Of a stretch of DNA of 64,000 bases, positions 61,127-64,000 are shown piece after piece (the stretch's first letter is position 1; every line of letters starts with the position of its first letter). The notes below the pieces were generated by a model. It was not told where the DNA came from. It was given only the letters and a program-made list of their open reading frames with translations, and made no database searches. Source of the stretch: Blautia caecimuris (GTDB lineage: Bacteria > Bacillota > Clostridia > Lachnospirales > Lachnospiraceae); contig NZ_JANJZT010000005.1 in the NCBI RefSeq assembly GCF_024622975.1, forward strand, positions 62,001-126,000, written 5' to 3'. Both the position numbers and the translations under genes were made by a program.

Positions 61127-61148
61127 CCGCCGGCTGTTACACCGGCGG
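61127..61148 (-). terminator. Intercistronic hairpin between binding protein and ATPase
   Basis: CCGCCGG (61127-61133) faces CCGGCGG (61142-61148), all G-C pairs, with no T-tract. It probably acts as an mRNA stabiliser or partial attenuator, so that the binding protein outnumbers the transporter. Confidence 0.6.
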
Positions 61149-61167
61149 TTCCTGTTCGCTCATAAAA

Positions 61168-62220
61168 TCAGAATCCAAGGCCATCTACATTTTCAGCATC
61201 AATTGTAATCCAGCCCTGTCCTTCCAGAACGGTTTCATTTCCTTCCCGGAAATTCATTTCTGTATAACCGTCCACATTCAGATTTAGTGGAGCAGCAATC
61301 TCTTCACCATTGAGCACCTTGCATGCCAGATTTACCATTGCCTCACCGGATTTTGCAGGATCCCACAAAGTCAGGGATTTCAGAACTCCGGATTTCAAAA
61401 GCTCTGCATTGTCCGCCGGCATACCTGTTCCGGAAGTAAAAAACTTATCTACAAGACCAAGCTCCTGAATTGCTCTTGCAACACCAGGTGCGTCAAAAGA
61501 AGATGTTCCCATGATGCCCTTCAGGTCAGGGTAGGTTTTAATCAGCTCTTTTGCCACATTATAAGCGGTATCACCATTATCATCAGATTCTACACGTGGA
61601 TTTTCTTCCAGAAGAGTCATATTTGGATAATGCTCTTTCTGATACTCTACTGCTGCATCTGCCCATTCATTATGAGAACCATTTGTAAGAGAAGCTACCA
61701 TGGTGGTATAAACTCCCTCTTCTCCCATTGCTTCTGCAAGATTCTGCATAATAAAAGCTCCATATCCCTCGTTTGAAAAAGCCTCAATGTCATAATCTAC
61801 ATTTTCCAGATCGGCTCCCTCATGGGTAATAACTACAATTCCTGCATCCTTCGCTTTTTTCAAAGTAGAATCCATGGATTCCATATCTACAGGAACTACA
61901 CAAATAGCATCTACGCCCTGAGCGATCAGGTCTTCTACAAGCTGTGCCTGTCTTGTGGCATCAATGGTTCCTGTATCAATCTGATAACAGTTTACCCCTG
62001 TTTTTTCTGCAAATTCCTTTACACCGGTATCCATACGAACAAACCAGGGATTCGTAGAATCCTTAGGTACAACTGCAATCTCCCACTCTTCTTCTGCTGC
62101 CTTGATCACAGACTCATCTTTTGTGGGATCAGGTTCCTCTGATGCATATACAGATGTACAGGTTCCTACTGTACCTGCTGCCAGCATTGCACATAAAGTC
62201 ACTGCTATTGTTTTTTTCAT
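61168..62220 (-). CDS. Sugar-binding protein of the ABC transporter
   Basis: A 350-residue periplasmic-binding-protein-like receptor (RbsB/RhaS/LsrB class). After the signal peptide come AVVPKDSTNPWFVRMDTGVKEFA and GVDAICVVPVDMESMDSTLKKAKDAGI. Later ITHEGA and GTSSFDAPGVARAIQELG complete the type I fold. The signal has a cysteine at about 21 preceded by Gly-Thr, not a proper lipobox; cleavage after VYA is more likely. A non-lipidated receptor would be odd for a Gram-positive. AGGAGG precedes the ATG. The sugar is unknown; relatives bind pentoses, rhamnose or AI-2. Confidence 0.9.
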   Translation of the reverse strand: MKKTIAVTLCAMLAAGTVGTCTSVYASEEPDPTKDESVIKAAEEEWEIAVVPKDSTNPWFVRMDTGVKEFAEKTGVNCYQIDTGTIDATRQAQLVEDLIAQGVDAICVVPVDMESMDSTLKKAKDAGIVVITHEGADLENVDYDIEAFSNEGYGAFIMQNLAEAMGEEGVYTTMVASLTNGSHNEWADAAVEYQKEHYPNMTLLEENPRVESDDNGDTAYNVAKELIKTYPDLKGIMGTSSFDAPGVARAIQELGLVDKFFTSGTGMPADNAELLKSGVLKSLTLWDPAKSGEAMVNLACKVLNGEEIAAPLNLNVDGYTEMNFREGNETVLEGQGWITIDAENVDGLGF

Positions 62221-62341
62221 TTTGAATTCCTCCTTTGTTTTTCCGTGTCATTTTAATATTTGAAAAACGATCCATACACTGCAAAAGATTTTCGGATTAT
62301 CAATTGTCCCCCTTCCTGCTTTTGTTAATTGTTTTTATTGT

Positions 62342-62355
62342 TTGAATCGTTTCAA
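62342..62355. promoter_or_regulatory. Probable LacI-family operator upstream of the transport operon
   Basis: TTGAATCGTTTCAA, a 14-base palindrome with one mismatch. Its core matches the palindrome in front of the regulator gene (63454-63465). It lies about 120 bases before the binding-protein ATG. Confidence 0.65.
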
Positions 62356-62372
62356 AATATTTGTTAATTTTA

Positions 62373-62393
62373 TGCGGCACTTTCTGTACCGCA
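62373..62393. terminator. Hairpin downstream of the LacI-type gene
   Basis: TGCGGCAC (62373-62380) pairs with GTACCGCA (62386-62393) with one wobble and a 5-base loop. T-tracts are poor, so termination may be partial. Confidence 0.4.
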
Positions 62394-62403
62394 CATTGTT
62401 TTA

Positions 62404-63423
62404 TCAACAGGATTCCCGGATAATAATTTTCTGAGGAAGCACAATCTGCTCCGTTTTTCCAGTCTGCTTCATTCTTTTTACTACCTCCCACAACGTCTTT
62501 CCAAAAAGCTCCTGATCCTGTTCCGCTGTAGTAAGTCTTGGATTGATATATCCTGAAAGATCCAGATTATCAAAACCAACTATTCCAAAATCACCAGGAA
62601 TCGAGTATCCTTTTTCATTGATTGCCCTCATCATTCCAATCGCCAGGTAATCAGAAGTTGCAATCCAGGCTTTTGGGAGATTCTCTTTTTTGTTATGTTC
62701 CAGAAGCCATTTCATATACAGATAGCTGTTTCTGAGTTTGTCCAGAGATAAGGACTTATCTTCAAATACGCATTCTTCAGGATTTTTAAATCCATAATAA
62801 TGCATTGCTTCTATAAAGCTGTCCCGTCTCTTTCTGATATTTTCCAACTCTGTAAGTTCCGCCATCAGTCCAATAGTCTGATATCCTTTTTCTTTCAGAA
62901 GCCTGACTAATTCAAAAACAACCTGATGATTTTCATAATTTACACTGGATGTGTTTTTTACAAAAGTCTGTCTGTCTGCCAGAATTACATGCATATCTTT
63001 TTTTACCAGACGACGTATCTCTGTTTCATCGTTATATCCGTTAAATATGATTACCGAAGAACCCTGCTTGCAGCTTCCCAGAAGACGCAGCTGCTTCCTT
63101 TCTCTCTCGTCAGAATACTCATAGCCGGAAATATTTACAGAATATCCTGCTTTATAAGCATATTCCATCAAAGCACTGATGATATTGGTATAAAAGGCAT
63201 TCCTGAGATTAGGAGTAAGTACATAAATAGTTTTACTGTTTTTACTCCTAAGTGAACTTGCCAGTGCATCCGGAGTATAATCCAGGTCATTAATAGCCTG
63301 TTGCACCTTCTCTGCCTTTTCCGGTGAAACAGATACTGTTCCATTCAGATAATTGGAAACCGTCCCAACCGAAACACCTGCATATTTGGCTACCTGGGTA
63401 ATGGTAACTTTTTTTTTCGTCAT
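62404..63423 (-). CDS. LacI-family transcriptional regulator of the sugar operon
   Basis: A 339-residue repressor. The N-terminal helix-turn-helix reads VTITQVAKYAGVSVGTVSNYLNG, followed by the hinge helix. The ligand domain has IYVLTPNLRNAFYTNII and ends near IVGFDNLDLSGYINPRLTTAEQD. The ATG at 63423 lies nine bases after GGAAGGA; an ATG at 63441 overlaps it. A consensus promoter and an operator-like palindrome precede it, suggesting autoregulation. The adjacent transporter operon has the matching site, so the sugar or its phosphate is the likely inducer. Confidence 0.92.
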   Translation of the reverse strand: MTKKKVTITQVAKYAGVSVGTVSNYLNGTVSVSPEKAEKVQQAINDLDYTPDALASSLRSKNSKTIYVLTPNLRNAFYTNIISALMEYAYKAGYSVNISGYEYSDERERKQLRLLGSCKQGSSVIIFNGYNDETEIRRLVKKDMHVILADRQTFVKNTSSVNYENHQVVFELVRLLKEKGYQTIGLMAELTELENIRKRRDSFIEAMHYYGFKNPEECVFEDKSLSLDKLRNSYLYMKWLLEHNKKENLPKAWIATSDYLAIGMMRAINEKGYSIPGDFGIVGFDNLDLSGYINPRLTTAEQDQELFGKTLWEVVKRMKQTGKTEQIVLPQKIIIRESC

Positions 63424-63453
63424 ATTATTTAATCCTTCCATAAACAGGCGTTT

Positions 63454-63465
63454 TGAAACGTTTCA
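63454..63465. promoter_or_regulatory. Probable LacI-family operator in front of the regulator gene
   Basis: TGAAACGTTTCA, a perfect 12-base palindrome nine bases past the -10, covering the expected transcript start. It has the central CG typical of LacI-family sites. A CcpA-type cre reading is possible but the match is weaker. Confidence 0.7.
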
Positions 63466-63473
63466 TTGGATTC

Positions 63474-63502
63474 AGCATACAATCATTTTTCCTGAATGTC
63501 AA
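63474..63502 (-). promoter_or_regulatory. Promoter of the LacI-type gene
   Basis: Minus-strand TTGACA (63497-63502), 17-bp spacer, TATGCT (63474-63479). Confidence 0.8.
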
Positions 63503-63654
63503 TATGTTTTATTATTTTTGTCATTTTATAACATTTTAAAACGCCTACTTTTGTAATATATGCACAAACCATAAACAAGCATCTCTGTTCATTGTCTGTA
63601 GTCCTGAACAATAATAGATATAAAATTAAAATGTACTTTTATATCTATACATGA

Positions 63655-63679
63655 GAAAACTCACCCCTTTCGGGGTGAG
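63655..63679 (-). terminator. Intrinsic terminator of ackA
   Basis: CTCACCCC (63660-63667) pairs with GGGGTGAG (63672-63679) around a TTTC tetraloop. On the minus strand TTTTCT follows. Confidence 0.85.
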
Positions 63680-63715
63680 CCTTCCTGAAAATCTTATATA
63701 ATCACAACTGTCTTT

Positions 63716-64000
63716 TTATACAAGAGCAACTGTCTCTCTGCAGATTGCAAGCTCTTCGTTTGTAGGAATTACTGCAACCTTAACTTTGGAATCCGGTGTG
63801 GAGATTACAATCTCCTCGCCGCGTTTTTTGTTGATCTCTTTGTCGATGGAGATTCCCAGGTAGCCAAGGTAAGAGCATACGTCCTCACGTACAAGGTTGT
63901 CGTTCTCACCGATACCTGCTGTAAACACGATTGCGTCTACACCATTCATAGCTGCAACATATCCGCCTACATATTTTGCAATACCATAGCCAAGAGCCTC
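63716..64000 (-). CDS. ackA: Acetate kinase, C-terminal part (5' end outside window)
   Basis: The last 94 codons of acetate kinase, which makes ATP from acetyl phosphate in acetate fermentation. The frame is open to the right edge. Visible marks are the [29 protein letters not shown] block (the family's TAGIGEN signature) and the end [17 protein letters not shown] terminator follows its stop. The partner gene pta is not seen. Confidence 0.95.
   Translation of the reverse strand, partial: EALGYGIAKYVGGYVAAMNGVDAIVFTAGIGENDNLVREDVCSYLGYLGISIDKEINKKRGEEIVISTPDSKVKVAVIPTNEELAICRETVALV

Noticed and set aside
1-64000. Mobile elements, prophage or integrase genes
   Set aside because: No transposase, integrase, recombinase, phage structural gene or flanking direct repeat was recognised on either strand.

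Overview
The window looks like a chromosomal segment of a gut-type Lachnospiraceae bacterium (Clostridia, Blautia-like). This rests on sporulation genes (yqfC, yqfD), strong AGGAGG ribosome binding sites, Rex, a TepA-type ClpP relative, and a flavin/iron-sulfur complex of the kind found in anaerobic acetogen-like Firmicutes. The genus is inference. Nearly all genes lie on the minus strand. No rRNA, tRNA, CRISPR array, insertion sequence or phage gene was recognised.

Layout. 1-6.2 kb: a truncated secreted protein, a frameshifted six-helix membrane protein, a DUF3786 protein, a MATE exporter, miaB and an M14-like peptidase that lacks its zinc histidines. 6.2-14.4 kb: a surface protein directly behind proA, then a long run read yqfC, yqfD, phoH, ybeY, proB, DUF896, 5-formyl-THF cyclo-ligase, proA. 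14.5-20.0 kb: DUF2284, cupin, rlmH, Dabb, ftsK/spoIIIE and uppP. 20.4-26.2 kb: a three-gene NADH/NADPH/ferredoxin complex resembling the Sporomusa-type (Stn) electron-bifurcating transhydrogenase, with its own promoter and terminator. 26.3-34.8 kb: tepA, a plus-strand coiled-coil gene with tandem 45-bp repeats, yebC, a CNNM/CorC-like protein, mazF without an antitoxin, alr, nnr and rex. 35-39.5 kb: plus-strand ABC-F, icd, a cytoplasmic-looking subtilisin, and a 51-codon membrane peptide gene. 39.6-51.5 kb: a plsX-rnc-smc-ftsY-ilvA run, a second ABC-F plus NUDIX pair, a second MATE exporter and a small orphan membrane protein.

51.7-55.8 kb is the most unusual part. Six closely spaced genes encode two membrane-anchored zinc-finger proteins, a PP2C phosphatase, a Ser/Thr kinase, a free zinc-ribbon protein and a von Willebrand A protein with an intact metal site. 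The set resembles the kinase-phosphatase-vWA triads linked to TerY systems. Here no TerD-like gene is present, and a short FYxxx(D/N)L-like motif recurs in three of the proteins. I regard it as a candidate undescribed phospho-signalling system.

55.9-64 kb: the DUF177-rpmF pair, then a sugar-uptake operon (binding protein, ATPase, two permeases, divergent RpiB-like isomerase). A LacI-type regulator lies upstream, and matching near-palindromes sit in front of the regulator and the operon. The window ends inside ackA.

All calls come from reading the sequence and translations. No database search or computation was run.
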